Below, piece by piece: positions 15,610 to 22,985 of a DNA stretch of 37,933 nucleotides. The notes beneath the pieces are model-generated. The model was not told where the DNA came from, did no database searches, and saw nothing but the letters and a program-made list of their open reading frames with translations. Each line of letters starts with the position of its first letter. Within the stretch, counting starts at the first letter, position 1. Position numbers and translations under genes: made by a program. Origin of the DNA: Lachnospiraceae bacterium (GTDB lineage Bacteria; Bacillota; Clostridia; Lachnospirales; Lachnospiraceae); contig JAFTXD010000148.1 in assembly GCA_017461775.1 (NCBI GenBank), positions 1 to 37,933 on the forward strand, in the 5' to 3' direction.

Positions 15610-17757
15610 TTAGTATTCTATAAGTCTTTTCTTTTCATTTACAATCGTTGCGAGAGTACTTATTTCGCTATCTGTCATAGTTCCTTTTTTGATGTAACAG
15701 CTGATGTTTACACCGGTATTGAGTTCTATCTCGCCAAAGTAGTAGTAATTATCTGCATTCAGTCTGTCAGCATGGTCGCGGCTGGGTTCCAGATAATTAT
15801 ATAGCCATGTAAGCTCTTCCGGGGAAAAGCTGCATTCATAATCAGCGACAGGCTCTATGGTTGCATAAGTTTCGAAGTAATAGTCCTCGGATGCCTCGTA
15901 GGTCCCACGCTTTACCGGACCGGAAGGTGTCAGCATTTCCTGATAGTATTCCTCTACGGTTGTTTCTGTTCCCAGGGACAGGTTTACACGTAATTCGTTT
16001 ATCTTCAGGTCATCCTTGTGAAGGGCAAGATTCGGGTAGTGTTCCTTCAAGTATGCCAGTGTGTAGCGGAAAGTGCTCTTAATTGGCAAATCGCGCATGC
16101 AGTAATTTTCAGAATCATTCTCGCGGATGGAGAACTCGATATCACCCACAGCTATATAGGAGGTTTGTTCCTCCATGGAACAGTGTTCCTGTAAATCCAT
16201 GTGGTAAGCTTGCCAGAGCTGCTCAGCCTGGGTTGCATCCTCCACTTGGAAGCTTCCTCTGGTCAAGTCGTGAAGGTATACCCCACTCATTCGATTTGCA
16301 TTGTCAATATAGTCTTGATAAATATAGGCAAAGTAATCATCATCCTCAATGATAGGGCGAAGTGTTTCCACTTTGTCCATCGGAATATAGTAGCTTCGAT
16401 AGTAGGAAAAGCCACTTTTGGGAATTACCTTTACCGTGACACTGGTAGCGTTGGCGTATTCAGACTTTTCCACACCTGCGGTGAGAATATCATAAATAAC
16501 ATCCGGATTGTGGTAAGTATAGGGATTATCCTCATCGTAGTAATAATACTGGTTCATGGCACTGATACGGATTTCGCAGGAAGCAATGTTGTCCTTAGCC
16601 GGAAGGTAAGTATCATATCCGAAGATGTCAAAATGACATGCCAGGATAAAGCCCATGGAAAAAGCAGCAGTGACCACCATCTGCGCTTTGTGGGCAAATA
16701 ATGCTTTTACTGTTTTCTTCTGCACTGCACTGAGCACCGCGAAGGTGAAAACGCTGAAAAATACGCAGAAGAAAATGGACCAAAGGACGCGCCTATTACT
16801 GATACCTACAAAGTACAGGAAGATAACGCCAAAAAGTCCGGCCGCAATGGATGCGGGGGTACGGGTGAGTAATGCTGCCACTTTATTTTCCATACCACGG
16901 CCAGCCAGCTCACTTTTACGCTTTTGATAAATTCCTCTTGCAACTAAGAAATTTATTGCTGCAATCAATAGGCTGATGAAAATGATGATTCCCAACATAT
17001 TTCCCATATTGTCATCCATTTGCCCAACCTGAATAATGATGGGAGCTACAACAGGGGCAAAAGCACAGAGCAGGAATTCGTTAATGGTAAATTTATGAAA
17101 GGTATCAAAATACTGTTCAAAATGTACGTTAAAGAGAAGATAAAAAACAATGGGTGCAGTTCCCCACACCAGGGTGGCAATGATGGTATTGGACATATTT
17201 CCGCTGAGCATCACAGTGACCAGACACAGGTGATAGATGATGATAAAGCCCAGCGTCGGGATGGCCAGCATTTTAAGGAAAGCCACCAAAAGCATGTTGA
17301 TATGTGCAAACCCACCCGCACAGAAAATGGCCAGTGGCAGGGTAATTAAACTGTTCAAGATAAAGGGTACAAACCAAATGAGCAGACCTGCCAGATATCC
17401 ACTGTAAAACAGCTCATTTCTGGTAAGGGGAAGACTGTGGTATAAGTCCACCTTGGAGCTTTGGAATAGGTAATAGAAAATTCCCAAAGCTACAATCAGG
17501 GCACCGATCATGGACACAGCCAGAAACGTGCTTCCGCACAAATCGGCGAGACTGCTGACCATCACCGAAGACTTATAAAACAAGAATTCCTTGGCGTCAT
17601 ATATGGTTGCCAGGTAGTCATAATCCCGGTTACTGTATTCAAATAAAAGAATTACCGGGCCGGCAAACAGGTTACCGATGAAGGAAAGGGCAATCATCCA
17701 GCCGCTGTGACGCAGGTGCTCTAAGGTCATTTTATAAATAGAGTTCTTTGAAGTCAT
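15610..17757 (-). CDS. ABC transporter permease with large external domain (YtrC/DUF6449-like)
   Basis: 715 residues. It starts MTSKNSIYKMTLEHLRHSGW and has about ten hydrophobic segments in the first 380 residues (ABC-2/BcrB type). A long, acidic and tyrosine-rich C-terminal part (about 390-715) follows, presumably outside the membrane. It is the third gene of a GntR-ATPase-permease operon, as in the Bacillus ytr locus linked to cell-envelope antibiotic stress. GGAGG lies 9 bases before the ATG, and it overlaps the ATPase gene by 26 bases. The substrate is unknown. The DUF6449 label for the C-terminal region is tentative. Confidence 0.85.
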   Translation of the reverse strand: MTSKNSIYKMTLEHLRHSGWMIALSFIGNLFAGPVILLFEYSNRDYDYLATIYDAKEFLFYKSSVMVSSLADLCGSTFLAVSMIGALIVALGIFYYLFQSSKVDLYHSLPLTRNELFYSGYLAGLLIWFVPFILNSLITLPLAIFCAGGFAHINMLLVAFLKMLAIPTLGFIIIYHLCLVTVMLSGNMSNTIIATLVWGTAPIVFYLLFNVHFEQYFDTFHKFTINEFLLCAFAPVVAPIIIQVGQMDDNMGNMLGIIIFISLLIAAINFLVARGIYQKRKSELAGRGMENKVAALLTRTPASIAAGLFGVIFLYFVGISNRRVLWSIFFCVFFSVFTFAVLSAVQKKTVKALFAHKAQMVVTAAFSMGFILACHFDIFGYDTYLPAKDNIASCEIRISAMNQYYYYDEDNPYTYHNPDVIYDILTAGVEKSEYANATSVTVKVIPKSGFSYYRSYYIPMDKVETLRPIIEDDDYFAYIYQDYIDNANRMSGVYLHDLTRGSFQVEDATQAEQLWQAYHMDLQEHCSMEEQTSYIAVGDIEFSIRENDSENYCMRDLPIKSTFRYTLAYLKEHYPNLALHKDDLKINELRVNLSLGTETTVEEYYQEMLTPSGPVKRGTYEASEDYYFETYATIEPVADYECSFSPEELTWLYNYLEPSRDHADRLNADNYYYFGEIELNTGVNISCYIKKGTMTDSEISTLATIVNEKKRLIEY

Positions 17758-18634
17758 AGCCTGCCACCTCCGTTTCTGTAATAAAGATTTCCTCTAAGCT
17801 AAGAGGTAATAATTCGTAAAAAACCGGGGAGAGAGAAGCAATCTTGGCATCGATATCTTCTCTGGTTCCGCGCAGGGTAATGGTATATAAGCTGCCCCGC
17901 ATCTCCTGATGGATTACCGGGAAGGCATCGCACAGCGCAGTAACATCACCGATGTTTTTAAATACACACTGCATCTTGTAGATACCCAGCTTCATGGATT
18001 CCAAATCCTTGGAGAAAAGGATGCCGCCCCTATGTAACAGCCCCACATGGTCGCAGATATCCTCCAGCTCACGTAAGTTGTGGGATGCGATAATGGGCGT
18101 GAAATCTCTGGTTTCCATTTCCTTTACAAAAAGGCTTTTTACGGTCTGACGAACCACCGGGTCAAGACCGTCGAAGGTTTCATCGCAGATTAAGTATTTT
18201 GTGCCGGCACAGATACCGTAGAAAATACTGAGCTGCTTTTTCATACCCTTGGAAAAGGTGTTGATACGGCGGTTTTTGTCCAGATGGAAGCTCTCTAGGA
18301 ATTTTAAAAAGCGTGCACGGTCAAAGCTTTCGTACTGCTTCTCATAGAGCTTTAGCATATCCATAGGCGTTTCATTTGGGTAAAAATACTGGTCATCGGA
18401 TAAGTAAAATATCAGGGATTTTGCTTTTGGATTATCCCAGACGGGCTCCTCATCCACGGTGACGGTTCCACCATCTGCCTGATAGATTCCGCTGATAATA
18501 CGCAGGAGAGTACTTTTACCGGCACCATTGGTACCAATCAGGCCAAAGACCTGTCCCTCTTTGATGGTAGCGCATATATCAGATAACGCTTTGTAGTTTT
18601 CAAAGGTTTTGGAGATATTATGTATCTGAATCAT
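17732..18634 (-). CDS. ABC transporter ATP-binding protein (YtrB-like)
   Basis: 300 residues. Walker A GTNGAGKST at 34-42, a Q-loop region near 80 (SDDQYFYPNE), a divergent signature SKGMKKQLS, Walker B YLICDETFDGLDP and the switch histidine in IIASHNLRELED. The C-terminal 80 residues form the regulatory extension usual in ABC-2 exporters. It powers the permease encoded next. AAGGAGG lies before the ATG, and it overlaps the GntR gene by 17 bases, so the three genes are translationally linked. Confidence 0.95.
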   Translation of the reverse strand: MIQIHNISKTFENYKALSDICATIKEGQVFGLIGTNGAGKSTLLRIISGIYQADGGTVTVDEEPVWDNPKAKSLIFYLSDDQYFYPNETPMDMLKLYEKQYESFDRARFLKFLESFHLDKNRRINTFSKGMKKQLSIFYGICAGTKYLICDETFDGLDPVVRQTVKSLFVKEMETRDFTPIIASHNLRELEDICDHVGLLHRGGILFSKDLESMKLGIYKMQCVFKNIGDVTALCDAFPVIHQEMRGSLYTITLRGTREDIDAKIASLSPVFYELLPLSLEEIFITETEVAGYDFKELYL

Positions 18635-19013
18635 TTGCTGCCTCCTTTTTCATTTTTTGCCGGACAGAGTCCAGAATTGCGATAATGGATTCCTTGTCCA
18701 TTCCCGCGGAAAGAGCGTGTTCAAAGGCTTCTGCCAGCTCTTCTTTCAGTGCCAGCTGTTTGCCGCTTTGCCAGCTTTCTTCCGGAGCTACAAAATTTCC
18801 CCTGCCCACGATGGTATAGAGAAATCCGGACTGCTCCAGCAGGGCATAGGCACGCTGAATCGTGTTGGGGTTGATGGAAAGTTCCATGGCAAGTGCCCGG
18901 ACCGAGGGCATCTTAGAGTCCGGCTTTAAAGCACCGCAGACTATCAGATGCTCCAGCTTTTCCACCACCTGTTCGTACAAGGGACGTTTGTCCCTATAGT
19001 CCAGTAGAATCAT
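18618..19013 (-). CDS. GntR family regulator, YtrA subfamily
   Basis: 131 residues. The winged helix covers about 8-73: LYEQVVEKLEHLIVCGALKP, then MPSVRALAMELSINPNTIQR and the wing GFLYTIVGRGNFV. It has only a short C-terminal helical dimerisation part with no ligand-binding domain, which defines the YtrA subfamily. It heads the ATPase/permease operon and a matching operator (AGTGTA-N13-TACACT) lies directly upstream, so autorepression is expected and release is probably by a cell-envelope signal. Confidence 0.94.
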   Translation of the reverse strand: MILLDYRDKRPLYEQVVEKLEHLIVCGALKPDSKMPSVRALAMELSINPNTIQRAYALLEQSGFLYTIVGRGNFVAPEESWQSGKQLALKEELAEAFEHALSAGMDKESIIAILDSVRQKMKKEAANDSDT

Positions 19014-19048
19014 ATTTGCCTCCGCTTCTGTGTGAGTTGAGTGGGTGA

Positions 19049-19073
19049 AGTGTATTAAGAGAATTAATACACT
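19049..19073 (-). promoter_or_regulatory. YtrA-type operator
   Basis: AGTGTA-N13-TACACT inside an inverted repeat with perfect 11-bp arms (19048-19058 and 19064-19074, 5-nt centre). Both the half sites and the 13-bp spacing match the site described for Bacillus YtrA. It lies between the promoter and the GntR start, so binding would block transcription. Confidence 0.8.
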
Positions 19074-19082
19074 TATAAGGTA

Positions 19083-19111
19083 TAAGTATCACAGATGGAG
19101 GAGGATGTCAA
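19083..19111 (-). promoter_or_regulatory. GntR-ABC operon promoter
   Basis: Consensus TTGACA on the minus strand at 19111-19106. At 17 bp spacing the -10 is weak (TACTTA, 19088-19083). The operator begins about 9 bases further on. Confidence 0.5.
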
Positions 19112-19155
19112 GAAAAAGATAAGAAGAATATTTGAAAAAGATAAGAAGAATATTT
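19112..19155. repeat. 22-bp tandem direct repeat, two copies
   Basis: Two exact copies of a purine-rich 22-mer (GAAAAAGATAAGAAGAATAT followed by TT), at 19112-19133 and 19134-19155. They lie between the two divergent promoters. A recent slippage duplication is likely; it shifts the distance between the promoters by about two helical turns. Confidence 0.85.
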
Positions 19156-19182
19156 GAAATGTAAAGGGAAATAAGATATATT
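19154..19182 (+). promoter_or_regulatory. promoter for the DUF6020-like gene
   Basis: TTGAAA at 19154-19159, 17-bp spacer, TATATT at 19177-19182, overlapping the end of the tandem repeat. Confidence 0.45.
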
Positions 19183-19209
19183 TTTATTAAATAAAATGTG
19201 GAGAATATT

Positions 19210-20613
19210 ATGAAGTGTAAAATTCAAGGATGGATTGGTAATTTATCTTTTTTGTATTTGAAAATGCAGGAGTGGATTTATCGTTTGCCCGACTGGTTAT
19301 TCGGTACTTTGCTTTTTGCAGGCGTGTGTGTGTATTGGATACCGGCATATAGGGCTTTATATCCGGGGACATTTGGGTATGATGGACCGGTGCAAATGGC
19401 ACAATATTTTGGGGAAAGAACGTTATCGACGCATCATCCCATACTGCATACTTATTTTATGGGGATGTTTTTTTCTTTAGGAAAAGCATTGTTTGACAGT
19501 TATACAATCGGGTTTGCCATATATATTACTGTGCAAGGTTTATTTGTTGCTGCCGGTCTGGCATATGCTGCTACGGTAGCGAAGCGAAAAAATCTTAATT
19601 TTTTGCTTTTGGCTGCGGGGATTCTATACACTATCAGAAACCCTATGGTACAGATGATTACCTTTAGTTCTACAAAGGATGTGTTGTTTGGTGTCTTTTT
19701 ACTGTTGTTTTCGATGGAACTAATCAATGCTCCTAAAGAGAGTGGGAAAAGATATTATATCAAACTTTTGATATTTGGATGTTTGATGTGTCTTTTTCGA
19801 AATCAAGGAATTTATATTCTGTTGGCAATCCTTATTGTTGCCAAGGTGCTTAGACTGTGTAAGAGAGAGATACTGGTATGTTTGATAAGTGTGATTGCTT
19901 TGGTAGGAGTATTCAATGGTATTGTAACGTATGGACTTGGAATTCCCAAGGGAGATTTACGTGAAATGCTTTGTGTTCCAATGCAGCAGGTATCCTATGT
20001 TGTTGGAAAGCATTACGAGGAATTGACAGCGGTACAATTGGAATTGTATAAAGAGGTAATTCCGGAGGATGGATATAAGTATTGGGTATATAATTCGGCA
20101 GATGATATTAAGAGTCGCTTTCTGACGGATGAGCTTATGGATAATTTGGGAGCTCATTTGATAAACTATGTAGAATTGGGGCTAAAGTATCCGGAGGATT
20201 ACATATATGCGTGGAAAGGCTTGATAGAAGGATATTGGGATACCGATTTGATGCAGTATAGGTTGTTGGCGATGACATATACCTTTGATGAACTGAATGT
20301 TTATGGAATAGAACATGCCGGTTTGGATGATGAATATCATTTGGGGTTATGGTTGGCAACACAGTTTGAGGAAACACCGTGGAAGCTGCAACCGGAAATG
20401 TGTTTATGGTTTGGTTTGGCGTTACTTTGCGTAGCGTTGTTTCGAAGGGATAGAATGAGAATGCTGTTTCTATTGGTTTATGTGTTCTATTTTGGAACGG
20501 TTATTCTGGGGCCTGTGGCATTGGTACGTTATCTTTATCCAATTACAATTGCGTCTCCGATGTTGCTTGCTCTTTTACATAAAGCAAAGGAACAGGACAA
20601 TCAAAGATTTTGA
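19210..20613 (+). CDS. DUF6020-like polytopic membrane protein
   Basis: 467 residues with about ten hydrophobic segments. A conserved loop after the first segment reads YPGTFGYDGPVQMAQYF and then LSTHHPILHTYFMG. The acidic/His residues in this loop are what one expects of GT-C type membrane glycosyltransferases, and the pattern fits the DUF6020 family as recalled. A larger external loop lies at about residues 240-395. Its role is probably in envelope glycan or polymer synthesis, but this is inference. ATG 19210 with GTGGAG upstream is preferred over the in-frame GTG at 19198. It is monocistronic. Confidence 0.75.
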   Translation: MKCKIQGWIGNLSFLYLKMQEWIYRLPDWLFGTLLFAGVCVYWIPAYRALYPGTFGYDGPVQMAQYFGERTLSTHHPILHTYFMGMFFSLGKALFDSYTIGFAIYITVQGLFVAAGLAYAATVAKRKNLNFLLLAAGILYTIRNPMVQMITFSSTKDVLFGVFLLLFSMELINAPKESGKRYYIKLLIFGCLMCLFRNQGIYILLAILIVAKVLRLCKREILVCLISVIALVGVFNGIVTYGLGIPKGDLREMLCVPMQQVSYVVGKHYEELTAVQLELYKEVIPEDGYKYWVYNSADDIKSRFLTDELMDNLGAHLINYVELGLKYPEDYIYAWKGLIEGYWDTDLMQYRLLAMTYTFDELNVYGIEHAGLDDEYHLGLWLATQFEETPWKLQPEMCLWFGLALLCVALFRRDRMRMLFLLVYVFYFGTVILGPVALVRYLYPITIASPMLLALLHKAKEQDNQRF

Positions 20614-20622
20614 TAAGTTACA

Positions 20623-20671
20623 TTGCCCCTGCATGACAAACAAATAATCGCTGTTTGTCATGCAGGGGCAA
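20623..20671. repeat. perfect 20-bp inverted repeat between converging genes
   Basis: TTGCCCCTGCATGACAAACA at 20623-20642 pairs exactly with 20652-20671 around a 9-nt centre. It probably acts as a two-way terminator for the genes at 20613 and 20693, but neither side has a clean T tract, and the arms are much longer and more perfect than other terminators here. Confidence 0.85.
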
Positions 20672-20692
20672 ATTCTTTGATAAATCACTTTT

Positions 20693-22096
20693 TTAGAAGG
20701 ATTCAATTTGTGTTTCTTCGGAAATGCCGATGTTTCGTAAATATGCTTTAAACTTTTCAATGGCATCGTAGAACAGGTTGTAGCTTTCCAAGGTCAGATT
20801 AAAGTGGTGAAGGGCAAGCTCGCGGTTACCTTCTTCAGCAGCATACCAGGAATCACAGGCATGGGTATGTACACCATCATGATGCCTTAATACTTCCTTG
20901 AATTCATGGCTTCCGGTAATTCGCGGATCGGTCTGGGAAGCAGCCCATTTGCCGAGCTTACAACCCTTGGGATTGTTCAGCTGTTCAATCTTTAAATGTT
21001 CAAATCCGGCCAGATTATTGTATACACGCCATGTAAAGGTATGGTGGTCAATCTGGAAGACGCGGAGCCAGTCCTGCGTGGAGAGGTCAGTGAAGCCCCT
21101 TGCCATATTATTACGGGTGGTATCAATGTATCTGCCGATTCGATAGAGATGATTTCCGGTAGTAATACAATCGTCCGTCAAGGTGCGGTAGCTTTCTGCA
21201 ATGGAATCAATCATCTGCACAAAATCGTTGGTAACATTGGACTGGGTATTGACGGCATCAAAAATATTGGCAATACGGTCATTGATAAGGGTCATATGCT
21301 CGCTCAGATTGCTGATATCCTGAACGGAGCGCTGTACCTTTTGGTTGCCTTCCATCAGGTGACTGGTGGTATTATTTACAAGGGCTACCAGCTCTTCGAT
21401 ACTTCCGCGAAGCTCGGTAACATACTGAACGATGGTATCTGCGGATTGGGTAGTATTGGCAGAGAGGTCTTTTACTTGATTTGCGACTACCGCAAAGCCC
21501 TTTCCGGCTTCGCCGGCGCGTGCAGCCTCGATGGAGGCGTTCAGAGCAAGAAGACCGCTTTTGCTTGCTACCTTTTTTACCATGTCAACAATATTGGTAA
21601 TCTGTTCGATTTTTTCATGGAAATCCTGTACCTTTTCATTGATACCATGAATTTCATTTACAGAATTTGTAACAGCTGTGATAGTTTCGTTCATATGATT
21701 CATGCTGCTTTGGGAAACTTCAATGGCTTCCTGAGCATCTTTTTTGATGTGTTCTACATCATCGGAAATGCTGTGGATGGATGTTTCAAAATCCTTACTT
21801 GCAGTAGACATGTTCTGGATGGCTGTAGTTTGTGATGTAACCTGCTCTACCATTTTCTTTACACAGGAATTATCACCGCTAAGCTCCATACCATGGTTAA
21901 TTTTCATCAGATGAACATTATTTGCCTTCTTCAACGAGAGAATAACTTTGTTTAAAGTGTCTGCCAGCTCAGGATCAGAAAAAGGAGCAGTGTCAATGGG
22001 AGCATGATTTCCTTCAATAATCTGATGCATTGCATCTAAAAGAAGTTTTTTATCATTTTCTTTTTCCGTTGTTGCATGTTTTCTTTTGAACATCAT
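20693..22096 (-). CDS. soluble methyl-accepting chemotaxis protein with CZB domain
   Basis: 467 residues, no membrane segment, so a cytoplasmic receptor. The signalling hairpin tip is at about 182-205 (LLALNASIEAARAGEAGKGF). The C-terminal chemoreceptor zinc-binding domain has the full motif: H352-x-F, C379-x-L-G-x-W and H406-xxx-H410, the expected Cys/His zinc ligands. CZB receptors sense zinc and oxidants such as hypochlorous acid through the cysteine. The start is the MMFKRK pair with GGAGG upstream; an upstream extension to 22273 would read through the tRNA gene and is artefactual. No other chemotaxis genes are in the window. Confidence 0.92.
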   Translation of the reverse strand: MMFKRKHATTEKENDKKLLLDAMHQIIEGNHAPIDTAPFSDPELADTLNKVILSLKKANNVHLMKINHGMELSGDNSCVKKMVEQVTSQTTAIQNMSTASKDFETSIHSISDDVEHIKKDAQEAIEVSQSSMNHMNETITAVTNSVNEIHGINEKVQDFHEKIEQITNIVDMVKKVASKSGLLALNASIEAARAGEAGKGFAVVANQVKDLSANTTQSADTIVQYVTELRGSIEELVALVNNTTSHLMEGNQKVQRSVQDISNLSEHMTLINDRIANIFDAVNTQSNVTNDFVQMIDSIAESYRTLTDDCITTGNHLYRIGRYIDTTRNNMARGFTDLSTQDWLRVFQIDHHTFTWRVYNNLAGFEHLKIEQLNNPKGCKLGKWAASQTDPRITGSHEFKEVLRHHDGVHTHACDSWYAAEEGNRELALHHFNLTLESYNLFYDAIEKFKAYLRNIGISEETQIESF

Positions 22097-22127
22097 AAAG
22101 TCCTCCATATAGCATACTGTTAGTACT

Positions 22128-22156
22128 ATTGTACCAGTATGTGCGAGCGAAAACAA
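22128..22156 (-). promoter_or_regulatory. chemoreceptor gene promoter
   Basis: On the minus strand TTGTTT (22156-22151), 17-bp spacer, TACAAT (22133-22128). An imperfect inverted repeat (CATACTG / CAGTATG, 22113-22119 and 22135-22141) straddles the -10 and could bind a regulator. Confidence 0.5.
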
Positions 22157-22170
22157 GCGGAAAAGCAGAT

Positions 22171-22201
22171 AAAAAAAGTGGATACCATCGGTACCCACTT
22201 T
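22171..22201 (-). terminator. terminator after tRNA-Pro
   Basis: Reading leftward, AAAGTGGgTACC pairs with GGTAtCCACTTT and runs into TTTTTTT. It lies 5 bases past the tRNA end. Confidence 0.9.
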
Positions 22202-22205
22202 GTCG

Positions 22206-22279
<74 letters not shown>

Positions 22280-22300
22280 TTAAATTTAACGTACTATAAG

Positions 22301-22329
22301 ATAATATAGCGAAAGGGAGTTTTTGTCAA
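22301..22329 (-). promoter_or_regulatory. tRNA-Pro promoter
   Basis: On the minus strand consensus TTGACA (22329-22324), 17-bp spacer, TATTAT (22306-22301), about 22 bases before the mature tRNA 5' end. Confidence 0.8.
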
Positions 22330-22425
22330 GAAAAATATGTGGGAAAGTAAGTTTGCATTAACTAACTTAATGTGTTAAGGTATATAAGAGATATTTTGTG
22401 CAGAAAAGGGAATGATAGATAGCAA

Positions 22426-22983
22426 ATGAATGCAGCAGGGCAGAGGGGAAAGCTGAATACCGCCAGAATGACACAGATTGCGTTGATGACAGCTGTTATT
22501 TGTGTGATTTCTCCCTGGGTGATAGTGGTGCCCTTTAGCCCGGTGCCGTTGTCGTTTTCGCTGTTTGCAGTGCTTCTTGCGGCGTATCTTCTGGGAGCGA
22601 TGGATGGCTGTATATGCTGCGGGTTATATCTGCTGTTAGGAGGCTTGGGGCTACCGGTATTTTCCGGCGGTGTGGGAGGTCCGGGGAAATTGCTTGGACC
22701 CACCGGCGGTTATCTGGTAGGGTATCTTGCGGTGGCAGGGATAACCGGATATGTGGTGAATTGCTTTAAGAGGAAAATGCTAGTACATTTTGGGGGAATG
22801 CTTCTGGGAGTGTGTGTCTGTTATTTACTGGGAACCCTTTGGTTGTCTGTGAATATGGATATAGGTATGTTGGAAGGGCTGATGGTTGGCGTGGTGCCTT
22901 ACCTTCCGGCGGATTTACTGAAGATGGTACTGGTCTGTATTCTGGGCCGGGAGCTGCGCAAAAGAATGAGAAAAGGATTGTAG
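22426..22983 (+). CDS. bioY: BioY biotin transporter substrate-binding subunit
   Basis: 185 residues with about six membrane helices. Signatures are PFSPVPLSFSLFAVLLAAYL, the GLGLPVFSGGVGGPGKLLGP loop, and TGGYLVGYL, as in BioY S components of ECF transporters. It captures biotin and normally works with the shared EcfA1A2T module, which is not in this window; some BioYs work alone. The ribosome site is weak. No clear BirA operator was seen upstream. Its stop is 2 bases before the copper ATPase start, an unexpected operon partner. Confidence 0.9.
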   Translation: MNAAGQRGKLNTARMTQIALMTAVICVISPWVIVVPFSPVPLSFSLFAVLLAAYLLGAMDGCICCGLYLLLGGLGLPVFSGGVGGPGKLLGPTGGYLVGYLAVAGITGYVVNCFKRKMLVHFGGMLLGVCVCYLLGTLWLSVNMDIGMLEGLMVGVVPYLPADLLKMVLVCILGRELRKRMRKGL

Positions 22984-22985
22984 AG

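Noticed and set aside
20996-21835. 279-codon open frame antisense to the chemoreceptor gene
   Set aside because: Lies entirely within the well-supported receptor gene on the other strand, has no ribosome site and no recognisable domain; a shadow of biased codon use.
22321-22425. BirA operator upstream of bioY
   Set aside because: TTAAC-like words occur, but no pair of half sites with the expected spacing and symmetry.
22812-22985. Possible 58-residue extension of CopA
   Set aside because: Overlaps bioY out of frame, and the heavy-metal domain begins naturally at ATG 22986.
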